Shown: positions 1-11,109, counted from the first letter of the stretch. The stretch: 64,000 nt of DNA from Liolophura sinensis (GCF_032854445.1 NC_088305.1:26374628-26438627); one strand, 5' to 3'. Translations and numbers: made by a program. The notes: generated from the sequence alone by a model not told the origin.

Positions 1-219
1 AAAAATATTAAAGACCAAATTTGCAAATAAGTTTTGATGCTTTTTCATCTGATTTTAACCTCATTTTTATGTTTTCTTCACCTTTAACATTTTACAGTAC
101 TGAGTTACATTTTACAGTACCAAGTAACATTTGAGTATTAAGAAGCACCACTGTGCAAATCAACCTCTCACTGTTTTGAAGGAAAAAAATCTTCTTTTCT
201 TTTTTTTCATTTTCAACAG
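1..219 (+). other. FANCD2: Intron sequence upstream of first visible FANCD2 exon
   Basis: No coding exon is seen. The last bases form a polypyrimidine tract and a CAG acceptor for the exon at 220. The first 60 bases resemble the repeat sequence seen again near 9.3 kb and 12.6 kb. Confidence 0.5.
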
Positions 220-258
220 GCGTTTGACAGTAGATCAAACATCGGATCAGCTTTAAAG
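220..258 (+). CDS. FANCD2: FANCD2 exon (first visible)
   Basis: This 39-bp exon has 13 codons and is phase 0 at both ends. It follows a T-rich tract and TTTCAACAG and ends AAAG|GTAAGC. It reads [13 protein letters not shown], and the next exon continues with YGRQF. The short length makes it the least certain FANCD2 exon, but phase and splice sites both fit. Confidence 0.75.
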
Positions 259-3200
259 GTAAGCTTGATTTCAAGGCCGTTATTCATTGCTGGTGTGGTT
301 TCAAGGAAGTACCGGACAGTAAATCTAGCTAAATGAAAACAAAGTGTCAAAGGTATTATTGCTGTAATTCTCCAACTTTTTCAAGTGGTTGGAAGATGTT
401 AATTCAGTGCAGTATTCTTTGTACCTGTAGACTGATAAACTTATGCTTCTTGTGAGGCCCTTAAATGGACAAACTCAACCAACGACAAAGATGTATTGGT
501 GGCGTTGAAAGTTGCTCAAGATTTCTCTTACAAAAATTACAGGAATTAGTTTTTACACACGTATAAGTAGATTGTAGGGAACTGCATGAATATGAAAGTG
601 TTAAAGCGCCGTATGAAGTCAATATTTAGGCAACGGAATATGGTATAATACACTGTAGTTAAATATATATATAGAAAAAGAAAATTGGACACAGCTTTCT
701 GTCATTGTCATGGCATATGTTGCAACCCCCACCCCCATCCCCAGCTGATAAAGTGCAGTTGTACAGAAAATATTCACACTTTTTCTAGCTATTTCATTGG
801 TCAACCTACCTCAGTGATGTAATTAGGACACGAAATCTGACTATGTTTTTGACATGATGTCATGAACTACCTCGATGAAGACAGAATTTTGGAGACGTTA
901 TGACATTATGATGATGTCCATTTGTATTAAATGTCATTGCTTTATGGCACAGTCAGGGAAATCAATTCATTTTAGCATGAACACTTATATACAATAATAT
1001 TATGCATAATTAATGATTTTCTTTCCCCAAAATATTTATTTTAGTGGATTTACACGGTCAGGTGATTTTAGCGATGTTTTGTGTGTGGTAAAATGACGAC
1101 AAAAATGGATGTTACCACAATGTTGTGACGTCATTACTCTAACTCTTTGTATTGTTTGGTGTTGTGAGAGATTTGAAACTGAAGTTTCCAATTGTCACAA
1201 ATAAATAATGGGAAGCAATGAAAGCTGTTCACAAGCTAAAGGCTCTGCCGAAAAACGGAAAAGACGAATGAGGTCTTAAAAAGCTTCTTGTGTTGTGTAT
1301 ATTTTTCAGTATGGCCGCCAGTTTGTGGATGTATTTCTCCGTCAGGGAATGCCGATGTTGGATCACATGTTCCGAAATCATCGTGAAGACGTTCAGAGCT
1401 TGCTCAAGAACCTCCAGCTAAGCACACGGGCCATGCACCACATCTGTAGTCATGCCAAGGTAGGTTTGTAATGAGAACACAAACCATGCACTACATCTGT
1501 ATATGTAGTCAATCTGTGCACCACATCAGTAGTCACTCCAGTGTCAGTTTGTAGTGAGAACAAAAACCATGCATCACATCTGTAGTTTTGGCAAGGTCAG
1601 TCTGTAGTGAGAACACAAACCATACATCACATCTGTAGTAATGCCAAGGTCAGTTTGTAGTCAGAAGACATGCTGATGCACAGTATCTGTAGTCATGCCA
1701 AGGTCATTCTGTAGTGAGAACACAAACCATACATCACGTCTGTAGTCACGCCAAGGTCAGTCTGTAGTGAGAACACAAACCATACATCATGTCTGTAGTC
1801 ACACCAAGGTCAGTCTGTAGTGAGAACACAAACCATGCACCACATCTCTATTCCTGGCAAGGTCAGTTTAGAGAGAGGAGACAATGTCACATGTGTCAAC
1901 GTGGGGCAGTTACCTGCCAAAGATCAATGTTTTACCCCGGGTACTGCAGTTTCTTCTACCCATAAAACAAATGCCATCGTACACAAGTATGCAAAAACAT
2001 TCTTGGATATGGCGTTGAAGTTAACAAAAATAAAAGTAACTGAATATATTTGTAAACTGTTAAACCTGTGTAAAAGTGATTTGTTTGTTAAGTACATGTA
2101 GCTGCCTTCTTTTTACATTTGTGAAGTTTAACTAGTGACTTCCCTGACCTCTGTCCTCTATGATTTCTGTCCTCTGTAGACTGTGAAAGATGTTGCCCTT
2201 ACGAATCAAGTTCCTATGGTTAAGCGTACCTTAGAGACGTTTGTGTTCCGTGTGAAAGCAATGCTCACCTACAACAAATGCCTGGAAGCCTTCTGGATGG
2301 GAAACCTTAAAAACCGGGATCTGAAGGTGGGTTTAGAGCTCTTCTATACCAGTGTAGTCTCTCCAAAACCTTGTACTGTCTCAAATGGGACACCTGGCAT
2401 CCCGGAGATGGCATCAGGCCCTTGGTAGTCCTCCATAAGCGATAATGTTAACTTTAAATGCTGTAACTTAATCCCAAAGATTTGGTGGCCAGTAAAGCTT
2501 GGTGCATACCTGGTCCAGCCTGTGAGAAAGCAGTCATAAAAATCTTGACATGGGCCGACCGTCAAAATCTGGACCTTTCTATGCCAGCAGCTGAGAGGGG
2601 TGCCTAGCAACAACAAGGGGACGTCACTTACGTCTCCTTGTGTCCTCTTACCCAGAATTTCGAACTGTCATCTTTAAATCTTATACCTGCCCAAAATTTA
2701 GACAATTTCCATCATTTTGGTACCAATCATGCACCTGCACACCAAAAATGGCAGGCCTGTGGCGAAAAAAAAAAAGACTTTACACTCTAAAATACACTTT
2801 ACACTCAAAAATACATTACATTCCCGAGAAAATGAAGGGCTAATATGGTTCTGGTTAAAGATAGTCTGGTAGTGAAAATGTTTAGAGTTTTAAGTACAAC
2901 AACAACAAACAGTGCTTCAAGCAAATGAGTTCTGCGGACCATCGATTTTGAATCTATGCATCGAAACAGAAATTCGTATACCGGACATCAACCAATTAGG
3001 ACGTTCCAGGTCAATAATCGCAAGGTCAACTCCCAGAATGACGTTTAATACAAACCACCAAAGAACTAAGAAAGTATATAAAGTACAAAAATAGGATGGA
3101 ATCATGCTATTCAAGAGAAGTAGTTAACATTTTCCAGTAGTATTGGGAAAGCGCAAGGCAAATGAAATCAGCAGTAAAATTGTGTACCGTGCTAGAATAT

Positions 3201-5306
3201 AAGTTGTAGATAACAAAATATGTATCTCAGTTGCGTTTTGATTACAACTGTTCATATATCCAACGTGGCGATTTAATTCAGCAGGATGAACATAAGGCCC
3301 TTAGCCCCTTTGTACACTCCAAGACCTTGGCACTCTTTAAACAAAAGTAGGTGTGCTAGTTACACACACCATAAAACTGTCGGTGAAATGTGAATTTGTA
3401 AGATTGCTAATCACACTGTGACTTCTGCAAGGGGTGGAATGATTACACACCTAATCAATAACAAGAGCCTGTGTAAGTGTATTTCGAGTGGCTTACCAGA
3501 ACATTTGACCAGAATTCAGATATTTTTCTCTAATACATTGTAAACAAGTTTGCATTGGAGTACAATATTTAAGCCTTTGAGAATAGGCTTACACTAATGT
3601 TGTCTTGAGGCACAGGATGTAATTGATGGATTTTAGAATGGGCGCTTTTATCCACCAGTGTTACTTGGATGCAGGATAACGTGATATTTTAGTGTGATGT
3701 TCTACAAGGCTTTTTCAGGGTTTCCAAAGGTCTTTAAAATCTGAAAAGTATTTGTTTTCAAAATTATTAGCCCTCATTTGAGAATTTTCAGCTGATTTTG
3801 ACTATTAAAAATGGCCAGAAATTGCTATTGGTCATAATGGAGGTCACGTAGGGAAAGAAATTTAATCTGATATTAATTAAAATGTTTCTCTTAATTGTAG
3901 ATTTAAGGCCCTTTTTTGTTCTATATTGGCTTTTACTCATTACAGACCGGACCTGATAGAGTTGATAGAGCGTCCGCTTCGGGAGCGGTAGATCCAGGAT
4001 CAATCCTGGGTTAAGTCACATCTACGACCTAAAAGAGGAAGTTGTAACTATCTCGCTTGGCGTTCAGCATGAAGGGGATAGTGCAACAATTGGTTGACCC
4101 GTATCAGTATAATGGCTGGGGCGGGGCGGCTTACTTGCCTCCGGTAAGCCGTCTCAGTGATAAGCCATCACTAGATAAAAGAGCCGTGGAAATCCGTCCT
4201 GTAACAAGGAGGCACATTACATGCACTCTAAGGATTCCTTCGTCATCATCTGACTGAAAAATTGTTAAGTATGACGTTAAACCCCAAGCGCTCACTCACT
4301 CACTTTACTCATTACCAGAGTTTGAAGTATAACACTATCCTGTGTACTAGTATTTACATGTTGTGTTATACAGAACCATATCTCAAGATTGACTTGTATT
4401 AATGTGCAGTAATTATAATTTAAACATCACAACTCCCAGTTGGGTAAGTTAGTCAGCTTATCTTGTGTGCCCCCAGGGTGCAGAAATCCTGTCCCAGGCC
4501 TCTGTAGCCTCCAGCGAGGACGGTGGGAGTGATGATGACGACGGGGTAGAGGCTCTCCCGGAGGAAAACGAGGACAGTGAGGTGGTAAGTAACGTGATTG
4601 TGCGTCTGGATGACAAAACCAAGAGAATTTGGCAGGCCGAAAGGTCACAAAGTTGTCAGAGGCTATTATAAATCAGGAAATTCATCTCAGCTTGAGTTCT
4701 CTGAGGTTTGACCGTTGTCCTTATTTTCACCCTCATCATGAAAGTTTACACTTACAATGTACTCGTTGTACTTTGTATTAAAGTAAAAATGTCAGCACTT
4801 TAAATTTAACTTTTTAAACAGTTTTGGTATCAGAATTAAGTTTCTGTTTCCTATTAAACTCAAACATAATCGACTTCATGGGAAAAAAAACAAAACAGGA
4901 ACCATCTATATTTTACCAGGTATTTCATGCATCCCCCTGACTTAAAGCCGCAGCCTCCAGCCAGCCAAGGCGTGCATCGATATTGAAATCACTGGTTCAC
5001 ATGACAATAGTGTTCTCATCGAAACTGGTAGAAATCAGTTCTGTCTGGTTGGTGTTGTAGCTTTATGTCAAGGTGTTTGTCAGGTTCAGTGTAATATGGG
5101 CAGTTTACACCGAGTACTTTCGTTTTCGTTAAAGAGAAACCTGACAGCTGTTAAATGACGTTAAACAATTTGAGTAGGCGTTAAAAACAGGAAACACATT
5201 TTTAACTGGTACATTTACTTTACAGGAAGTGGACAATCAAAGTGAGGCTGGCGGAGAGTCCAAGACTGGAGACGATTACGAGAGCTCGTGCAGTGAAATT
5301 TTCTAG
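220..5306 (+). CDS. FANCD2: FANCD2, C-terminal part (five exons, 5' end outside window)
   Basis: FANCD2 is the monoubiquitinated clamp subunit of the Fanconi anaemia interstrand-crosslink repair pathway, working as a heterodimer with FANCI on chromatin. Five exons join in phase 0: 220-258, 1310-1459, 2180-2326, 4477-4584 and 5226-5306 (TAG). They encode 174 residues. Recognisable C-terminal FANCD2 signatures are the [15 protein letters not shown] stretch, CSHAK, the RVKAML segment and [13 protein letters not shown], followed by an acidic Ser/Glu/Asp-rich tail as in vertebrate FANCD2. Every intron is GT-AG with good consensus. The N-terminal solenoid and the monoubiquitination site would lie to the left of the window. 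A polyadenylation signal follows at 5521. The odd point is the tandem array that copies the exon-2 donor (1431-1866). Identity rests on recalled family signatures rather than a search. Confidence 0.9.
259..1309 (+). other. FANCD2: FANCD2 intron, no feature seen
   Basis: AT-rich intron with no exon-like reading frame, SINE or tandem repeat recognised on either strand. Confidence 0.6.
1310..1459 (+). CDS. FANCD2: FANCD2 exon 2 (in window)
   Basis: Fifty codons in phase 0 between TTTTTCAG and AAG|GTAGGT. The exon encodes a helical-repeat segment running [12 protein letters not shown] to HHICSHAK. Its last 29 bp, from 1431, are the founder of the tandem array that fills the start of the next intron. 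Confidence 0.9.
1431..1866 (+). repeat. 53-bp tandem array duplicating the FANCD2 exon end and its splice donor
   Basis: Each unit holds about 29 bp copied from the exon end (CCATGCACCACATCTGTAG, then TCATGCCAAG) plus about 24 bp of intron start. The true donor is AAG|GTAGGT at 1460. Copies of the GT lie at 1543, 1596, 1649, 1703, 1756, 1809 and 1862, with spacing 83, 53, 53, 54, 53, 53 and 53. Most copies read AAG|GTCAGT, a credible 5' splice site; the 1703 copy is GTCATT and the 1543 copy lacks AAG. Because 53 is not a multiple of three and the unit contains TAG/TGA triplets, use of a downstream donor would disrupt the frame. Confidence 0.9.
1885..1995 (+). mobile_element. SINE-like fragment
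   Basis: This stretch resembles diverged segments near 29255-29385 and 55330-55450: a Cys/Thr-rich 'ttctaccCATAAAA' block followed by 'GCCATCGTACAC'. It looks like a degraded short retroelement, of a family related to but distinct from the main SINE. Confidence 0.35.
2180..2326 (+). CDS. FANCD2: FANCD2 exon 3 (in window)
   Basis: Forty-nine codons in phase 0 between CCTCTGTAG and AAG|GTGGGT. It contains the conserved RVKAML and [13 protein letters not shown] segments, the strongest family signature in this gene fragment. Confidence 0.92.
2930..3110 (+). repeat. Dispersed repeat family R1, copy 1
   Basis: Matches 13110-13300 in inverted orientation and 19840-19985 in direct orientation. All share a core 'CAATAATCGcAAGGtCAA' and 'AAGAAAGTATATAAAG' region. 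No coding capacity or clear termini are visible, so the class is unknown. Confidence 0.6.
3955..4310 (+). mobile_element. tRNA-derived SINE, family 2
   Basis: The 5' part is tRNA-like: 'gttgatagagcgtccgct' resembles an A box and 'GGATCAATCCTGGG' a B-box region. A roughly 250-bp body follows, ending 'GACGTTAAACCCCAAGC' with a CACT-repeat tail. Related copies lie at 20455-20765 (plus), 13437-13800 (minus) and 39899-40205 (minus). Confidence 0.6.
4477..4584 (+). CDS. FANCD2: FANCD2 exon 4, acidic tail
   Basis: Thirty-six codons in phase 0 between GCCCCCAG and GTG|GTAAGT. The sequence is Ser/Glu/Asp-rich ([12 protein letters not shown]), matching the acidic C-terminal tail of FANCD2. Confidence 0.85.
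4585..5225 (+). other. FANCD2: FANCD2 last intron
   Basis: No exon or repeat recognised; it ends in TTTACAG at 5225. Confidence 0.6.
5226..5306 (+). CDS. FANCD2: FANCD2 terminal exon
   Basis: Twenty-six codons plus TAG, starting [10 protein letters not shown] and ending SSCSEIF. It continues the acidic Ser-rich tail, and the phase agrees with the preceding exon. Confidence 0.85.
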   Translation, partial: EVDNQSEAGGESKTGDDYESSCSEIF

Positions 5307-5382
5307 ATGTGTATGTGTATATACCAACAGTAAACCATGTCATACTAACAAATAATAGCTTGAGCATTTTCCTTTTTTAATC

Positions 5383-5640
5383 CAGTGTTGATAGTTAATC
5401 TACAGTGTTCGTCTTCGAGGTTAGTCGGTTTACCGACGGGATTAGTTAGCTATTATGTTGTTAATTGATGCTTTGACGAGATCACCATTGTAACCATTAG
5501 GCCGTGAGAAATCCTCGTTAAATAAATGAAGAATTAAGTTAAAAAATTACATATTCGGGTAACTTTTAGTTTAGTGTTCATAGTTAATTAACAGTGTTTG
5601 TCTTCGGGAACGACTGGTTTACCGACGTGATCAGCAAGGA
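5383..5640 (+). repeat. Imperfect direct duplication about 190 bp apart
   Basis: A block near 5383-5450 (GTTGATAGTTAATCTACAGTG and following GTTTACCGACG) recurs near 5572-5635 with substitutions. It lies across the FANCD2 3' UTR and its polyadenylation signal. Confidence 0.6.
5521..5526 (+). promoter_or_regulatory. FANCD2: Candidate FANCD2 polyadenylation signal AATAAA
   Basis: AATAAA lies 215 bp after the FANCD2 stop codon and is the first canonical signal downstream. Confidence 0.5.
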
Positions 5641-6007
5641 CAGTCCCTATTAGAAAGAGACGTGTCAGGCCATATTCTCAGAAGGAATCACTAAGATGGT
5701 TTTACATTTTCGGGTAACTTTGAGCAGATCTTGTTAGTTGCCTGTCTGCTCGATTTTCAGCGGATTAATCTTTGACGTTCCCTCCGATTGCGTAGGCTAT
5801 AAACTAAGTCATAAAAGTGAAATGTTCTTCAGAACTCATAGTGATAAATGGTTTATAGGGTTGAAAGATTAGCCATCTGGTATTGTTCCTCAAACGTGTT
5901 TGTAGATGGACAGCGTAGGCGATTATACAAGAGAAGTTACCGCTGTGGTATTAGTGGAAAGTTATTGAGTAGTGCACGTAACAACTGTCAAATCCACAGA
6001 GTAATCG

Positions 6008-6270
6008 ATTATTTATTTACTTGATTGATTGATGTTTTACGCCGAACTCAAGAATATTTCACTCATACGACGTCGGCCAGCATTTTGATGGGATGAAACA
6101 GGGTAAAGCCCGGGGGAAACACAAACATCCGCAGGTTGCTGGCAGACATTTCGACCTACGACCGGACAGGAATCCAGCATCAGCTCGACTTGAACTCACA
6201 TCGACCGCATTGGTGAGAGGCCCCTTGTTCATGGCACGCTAACCTCTGAGCCATTTACCAGTTAAGCCGC
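6008..6270 (-). mobile_element. tRNA-SINE family 1, near full length
   Basis: Tail side (ATTTATTTACTTGATTG) on the left and tRNA-like head on the right ('tgaactcacatcgaccgcat' to 'gagccattta'). See the 15709 copy for the family description. Confidence 0.75.
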
Positions 6271-7956
6271 GTTCAGACCGTGCGATGGTCAGGTCGACCC
6301 CTCTAATTAAAACAAATCCAATTAAAATAAAACATGAGCTGTTTTATGCTGCATGTGATATTCGTCTAATCGCATCATCTGAACGAAGCTAATGGAATTG
6401 ATTTTCCTATTTCCGTTTGACTTCTTGAATTCGACGAGTCGATATAGGCCTACGACAAATCACATCCTGAGAACTGGACTTTATTCAAAGCAGTAGATTT
6501 TAGAGAAGTATGTTATAAATAATAATCGATTGTAGATAAAGGCTGATTATACACAGTAGTTGGTTGTATAGAATGCTATGTTATATGCTCTTAGAGAAGT
6601 ATGTTGAAGGATATCTGAAACGCTTTCGTTTCACTTCTTAAGGTGCATATTAAGGCCCAAGTGGTCAGTCCGGAAGTTAAGAAATTATGTCACCTTGACG
6701 ACACTGTAGTGACACGGTTCACCGGGCTCGGGGAACCTCGGAAGTGTTTACCGACTGATGACGGAGATTACGCATAATCTACATCTACCAAAATGAAGGT
6801 TTTTCAACAAAAATTCCAGGGCATAATTGTCTTCATTTGGCGTAGAAACGTAATCTTTGTTTTAGAGTTCTTTTTCATGCACCTTTTAAAAATAATGGCT
6901 TATACATAAAAGCAGATTATACACAGTAGCTGATTGTATAGAATAATCAGTTATATACAGTAATGCATAAAATATTATTGTGCATTAAACATGTTAACAG
7001 AGCAGTCAGTTGTACATAGTCGATTGTACAGAGTAACACACAGTTACATGTGGTTGTACAAAGTAGTCGATGTATAATCTTTGATTTACGTTGAACCAAA
7101 AAAAATAAATAAAATAACCGCTTCGTTTTGTTATTGTGTATAGTTTTCTTGTCTTTTGTCATAGCATAATATTCTTACCTCTGTAAAAGATGACAATAAA
7201 ACACAGATATCAGTATTGTTTTAGAATGTATGAATTTGTAATTGAAGATATTTTTGTAGCCCTTGTAAATGATCAAAACACAAACACATCACAAATTCCT
7301 ATCTGGTATGTCCATTCTGTCCAGATAGGCCTAGATTGTCACACCAAAGTCCATACCCAAACCAAATTAATCCTGTTTTCCAGTATACTTGTGGCATGAA
7401 ATTGAATCGCCCCAGTAGGCCTCCTGCCTTCGTCTAAACCTGTGAAACCAAAAATTGTACATGTTTTCGGCCTAATAAGGAGTTTTTCTGAAAGGCCGCT
7501 TATCGGTAACGTGTTTCTCACTTTCAAACGATCTTGCATTTGATTGTTAAGTTCCCGCGTACTCTAGTTTCGTCAGTGAAATTGGTGCGGTCTTCGTTCT
7601 GTAGTTTGACTCGCGAATCGCCTGAAACCTTCCTGTCTACCTTGAAGGTTCTAGCTACTAAAAATATCTGTAAAATTTTACCAAGATGTCCACGAAAACA
7701 TCACAAGACTAGTAAAAAAATCCTTCGGCATCGAAAACGTGTCGAAATTGTGGAAGTGGCAATTCGACTCCGTGAGCGTTATGCCATGATCTGGTACGGA
7801 AGACTATAGGGTGCATTGTTCAGAACTGATGGCATAACGGTTGAATCCGGGTCGCTTGACGAATTTTCCTTTGAGTTTAGCAAACGACACCCACATGTTC
7901 AACGATGAATCTTGATCAAGTGAACCTTGATCGAGTTGATTCTCGACAGATCATCT
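6271..7956. other. Intergenic, no feature recognised
   Basis: AT-rich spacer between the convergent FANCD2 and PPxY-protein genes. Short open frames here have no recognisable motifs or splice context. Confidence 0.5.
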
Positions 7957-8327
7957 TCACATATGTTCATTCCCCTCGTTAACGACGCTGCTATAACTTG
8001 GTGGTGGTCCAGATGGTGAAGCCAACTGGGCTGACGGCCTGGCTATTGGCGGCAGGGGCGGAACACTCGTGTTGTTGTTGTACGATAGGTTAATAACATA
8101 CCCTGGAGGAAGCGCGTCATTTGCGGGCCAGCCTTCATTGGGTGAGCTCCAGGCGTTTACAGTGTATAATGGTAATTCTGACGGTTGAGTTACTGGTTCG
8201 AGAGTGTTGGGCGGTGCGGAGACCACGCGAGACCGTGATGCGTTGCCCAGATATGACGTATCTGAACTCGATTGTGAGGCTCTGCGCAAGGGCGGAAGTG
8301 ACACAGGACGGCCGGGCGTCTGATTGG
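7957..8327 (-). CDS. PPxY membrane protein, terminal exon
   Basis: The acceptor is TTTCTTTGTTGACAG|CC. The exon begins with two bases of a split codon and runs 123 codons to TGA. It encodes NQTPGRPVSLPPLRR through LPPGY to GPPPSYSSVV. Proline-rich, low in hydrophobics, and typical of a cytoplasmic adaptor-binding tail. Confidence 0.6.
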
Positions 8328-10881
8328 CTGTCAACAAAGAAATAGAAAGGGGTTTTATTTAATTACTGAACGAGTATGGCTTGACGCAAGATTGTAATTA
8401 TTTCAGTCATATTGTGACGTTTCTATTTAATGAACGGTAGGTTTCAATTACATGTTGGATCATTGACCGAAGATAGTGAGCTGCCAGCAAGTATTTATCT
8501 GCGAAAAAGAGTACCGTTAATAGCTATGATCGCTTGACCTACTCAGTACATACGTCAATTGGTATAAACTACGAACACTTTTACCAAGCAAACCAGACGG
8601 CAAAGCATTGTGATTCCAGTGGCCATCGGATTTTGATAATTACAAGGAACTGTTAAATGGTACTATAAAGAGAATCTATTTTCTGAGAGCATCTCATGCA
8701 TGCGCAATACGTGTAACCAGCGTTGCCCTGTTTAAACCAAGCATACTTTGACAACTAAAAGCAAATTGCACAAGGCCATACATGATTCAGTATCGGTTGG
8801 AATTACCACAGTTATCTACTTATAAATATGATATAAATAATATTTGGGCCATCAGAGCAGTTCTAAAGGAGTTGAGAATGTTTGGATTGACCAATGGGAT
8901 ACTTCTTGTTTTTCATTGTGAGATGCACTTTTGAAAAGCGCATGCGTAGCAGCTTGTGACCGTATGTACATCGGTCATTTCCTGTTCTCCAGAATGTTTG
9001 TTGTGGTTACCACACACGAGCAAATTTCGTGTTTTGTTTTTTTTTTACCGAATTCAAGAAAGCCTGTTGTCGACATCAAATGTTTTCCTTTACCGTTTTC
9101 CTTTTCTCGAGAAATCGTCACTTGTTTTGAATTTCTGGCCCTGACACGTGCTCTTCTTTTGCAAACGTTGACCAGCCGACACGCTGCCACGAATATGACG
9201 ACACCGACAAACCCCATGGTCCTGAAAAACAAAGGACCCAAGTAATGAGAGCGAATATGTAAACTGATCAAGGAGAAGAAAGCGTAAAAATGATACCAAA
9301 ATCAGATCGATGAAAGAGCAGCCAAACTTATTTGCAAATATAGTCTGATATTTTTTTCAGGTGAAAAAGGGTACATGAAAATATTTTTGTATGGTGGGTA
9401 TTTGGGACCACCTTTTAGGTAGTTATTTTCGTAGCATAGTAATGTCTAATAAATTTTCTTTATATCTAAATATATGCATTTAATCTGAAATATGGTAATA
9501 TTTAAGAATATATTAAATATATATATATATGATCAAAATTTAGGATGAACACATTTACACAACAGTTATATATACCAAAAGGTGGTCCCAAATACCTACC
9601 ATACAAAAAATACTTTCATGTGTCTTTCTCTGTAAAGAAAAACCGAAAAAAATACTGAAGACCATATTCACCACTAATTCAGACATACAGGAAATACGAG
9701 GTTTTGATTCAGTATATCATCCCGTGAAAGGGAATCCCGGAGATTGGCTTCCCTTGACTTACATACACATTAATATGTATTATTCAGGTGTTTGTACATG
9801 AAGTTTATTAACGGTCAACTTTCACTAGTAATGCTCACACTGTGGACGATATTGAAATAAAACGCCCTCTGTGCTCGTATATATTTATTTATTTATTTGG
9901 TGTTCTACGCTGTAGTCAAGAATATTGATCTTAGATTCGGCGGCCAGCATTATGGTAGGAGTAAAGCGGCCAGAACCCGGTGGAATCCACGACCATCCGC
10001 CGGTTGCTGGCAGACTTTCCCACGGCCGGAGAGGAAGCCAGCGTCAGCTGGACTAGAACTCAGCGAATTCAGGAGGCTCCTCGGTCATTACCACGTATGC
10101 CACCCTTTCCCCCACACATCTGTGCTCTCCATGTGCTTGTAAACACATTCGTATCAGAAACACGACAACACTCCCCTCGGGTCACACACTAGTATGGATT
10201 GGAACTAGTATAGTTTATCGGGTAAATGAAGGAATGAAATCCTGATTGACCCAGAGTGACTGGTAAACGTGCATCTTTTTATGTAGAAGTTGGGCTTATA
10301 CCGTGACAAGACTGTCAGTCAAAACTACTTAAGTTATCTCATAGTGCAATATAACCAGGACGGGTACTACAAAATATAGAAAAATACACAGACTGTTAAG
10401 TACATACATGGGATGTTCAAGTCGCATGTAGCCAAGGTAAACAACTCTACAGAAAGGTCAGGGAAAAAAAGCTTTAAATAGAACTTCACGGATTAGTACA
10501 AGTTTCTCTCATATATTCAATGGCGTACCCAAATATGACCTCGGCCTTGGGCGTTTCCATACGAAATCTATATTATACCAGTCTTGACTTTTAAATTATG
10601 CTCTGTAAGAGGAAGGCTGTATTTCCTGTCAACAGTATATTATGCTTATGCAGGTACAATTATGTTACCACAACAACAAAACATAAAAACCATATTCCGG
10701 TTCACTTTTAGTACCGGTACGCATCTGTCAATATACCTGGGACAAATATAACATATTGTATATAATATTCCCAGAATATACCTACCATTTAAACCAGTCT
10801 TCTTCCCATACCTCCCGGGCTGAAACATCCTGAAAACATAAACGTTATCCCATGGTTTCAAATGACATCTGGCAGAATCAT
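7957..10881 (-). CDS. Putative single-pass membrane protein with PPxY tail (partial model)
   Basis: Three exons join in compatible phases: 10881-10812 (starts and ends mid-codon, contains CHLKPWDNVYVF), 9221-9094 (transmembrane) and 8327-7957 (tail, TGA stop). The hydrophobic segment is TMGFVGVVIFVAACRLVNVC, followed by a stop-transfer run KRRARVRARNSK. The 123-residue cytoplasmic tail is rich in Ser and Pro and ends GPPPSYSSVVNEGNEHM. PPPSY is a PPxY motif of the type bound by WW domains such as those of Nedd4-family ligases. Small type I proteins with such tails include the WBP1/VOPP1 and Shisa groups; I cannot assign it to either because the extracellular part is not secure. A possible start exon is 11601-11533, but its phase does not connect to 10881 without another exon. 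Confidence 0.5.
9094..9221 (-). CDS. PPxY membrane protein, transmembrane exon
   Basis: Lies between TTGTTTTTCAG and ACG|GTAAAG. It is 128 bp, entering with one base of a split codon and leaving with one base, which matches the CC at the start of the terminal exon. It encodes GFVGVVIFVAACRLVNVC and then a strongly basic stretch. Confidence 0.55.
9374..9620. repeat. Foldback element with 43-bp inverted arms
   Basis: The left arm 9374-9416 (CATGAAAATATTTTTGTATG and following) is the near-perfect reverse complement of 9577-9620, with a 160-bp AT-rich centre. Flanking sequence to about 9690 resembles 12540-12720 and the first 60 bases of the window, suggesting a non-autonomous transposon family. 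Confidence 0.75.
9881..10100 (-). mobile_element. tRNA-SINE family 1, diverged
   Basis: The left (ATTT)n tail and 'GGCGGCCAGCATTATGG' core are clear; the tRNA-like head is degraded after about 10090. It lies in an intron of the PPxY gene model. Confidence 0.75.
10812..10881 (-). CDS. Tentative extracellular exon of PPxY membrane protein
   Basis: 70 bp between AATTTATAG and GGGAG|GTATGG, encoding DSARCHLKPWDNVYVFRMFQPG. It ends with two bases of an Arg codon, as the transmembrane exon requires. The acceptor has a weak pyrimidine tract. Confidence 0.35.
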
Positions 10882-11109
10882 CTATAAATTTATAAATTCG
10901 TGTTACAATGCTGCGTCACGGGAACGTAATGGCACGAGACATGCACTTCTGGTCGATCAGAGCCTTGTATGTGGCCACCTTAAGATGAGCACTAAGCCAG
11001 GAATGTACCGGTTGAAAGAAAGAATTTTCAGCAGTCACTCTACGAGCTGTGATTCCAGTCTCGTTTCCTACAAAGAGCTTGTTTATTTGTTTGACTGTTT
11101 TCTTTATTG

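Larger units (their letters stand above)
2327..4476 (+). other. FANCD2: FANCD2 intron with two dispersed repeats
   Basis: No exon is seen. The intron contains a dispersed repeat (2930-3110) and a second-family SINE (3955-4310); the remaining sequence is unremarkable and AT-rich. Confidence 0.6.

Noticed and set aside
3955-4030. Functional tRNA gene
   Set aside because: A- and B-box-like sequence only; it continues into a SINE body and the cloverleaf is incomplete. The same applies to the heads of family-1 SINEs.
10965-11070. Possible extracellular exon of the PPxY gene (NETGITARRVTAENSFFQP)
   Set aside because: Good acceptor, but every donor in the needed phase is poor, so it was left out of the model.
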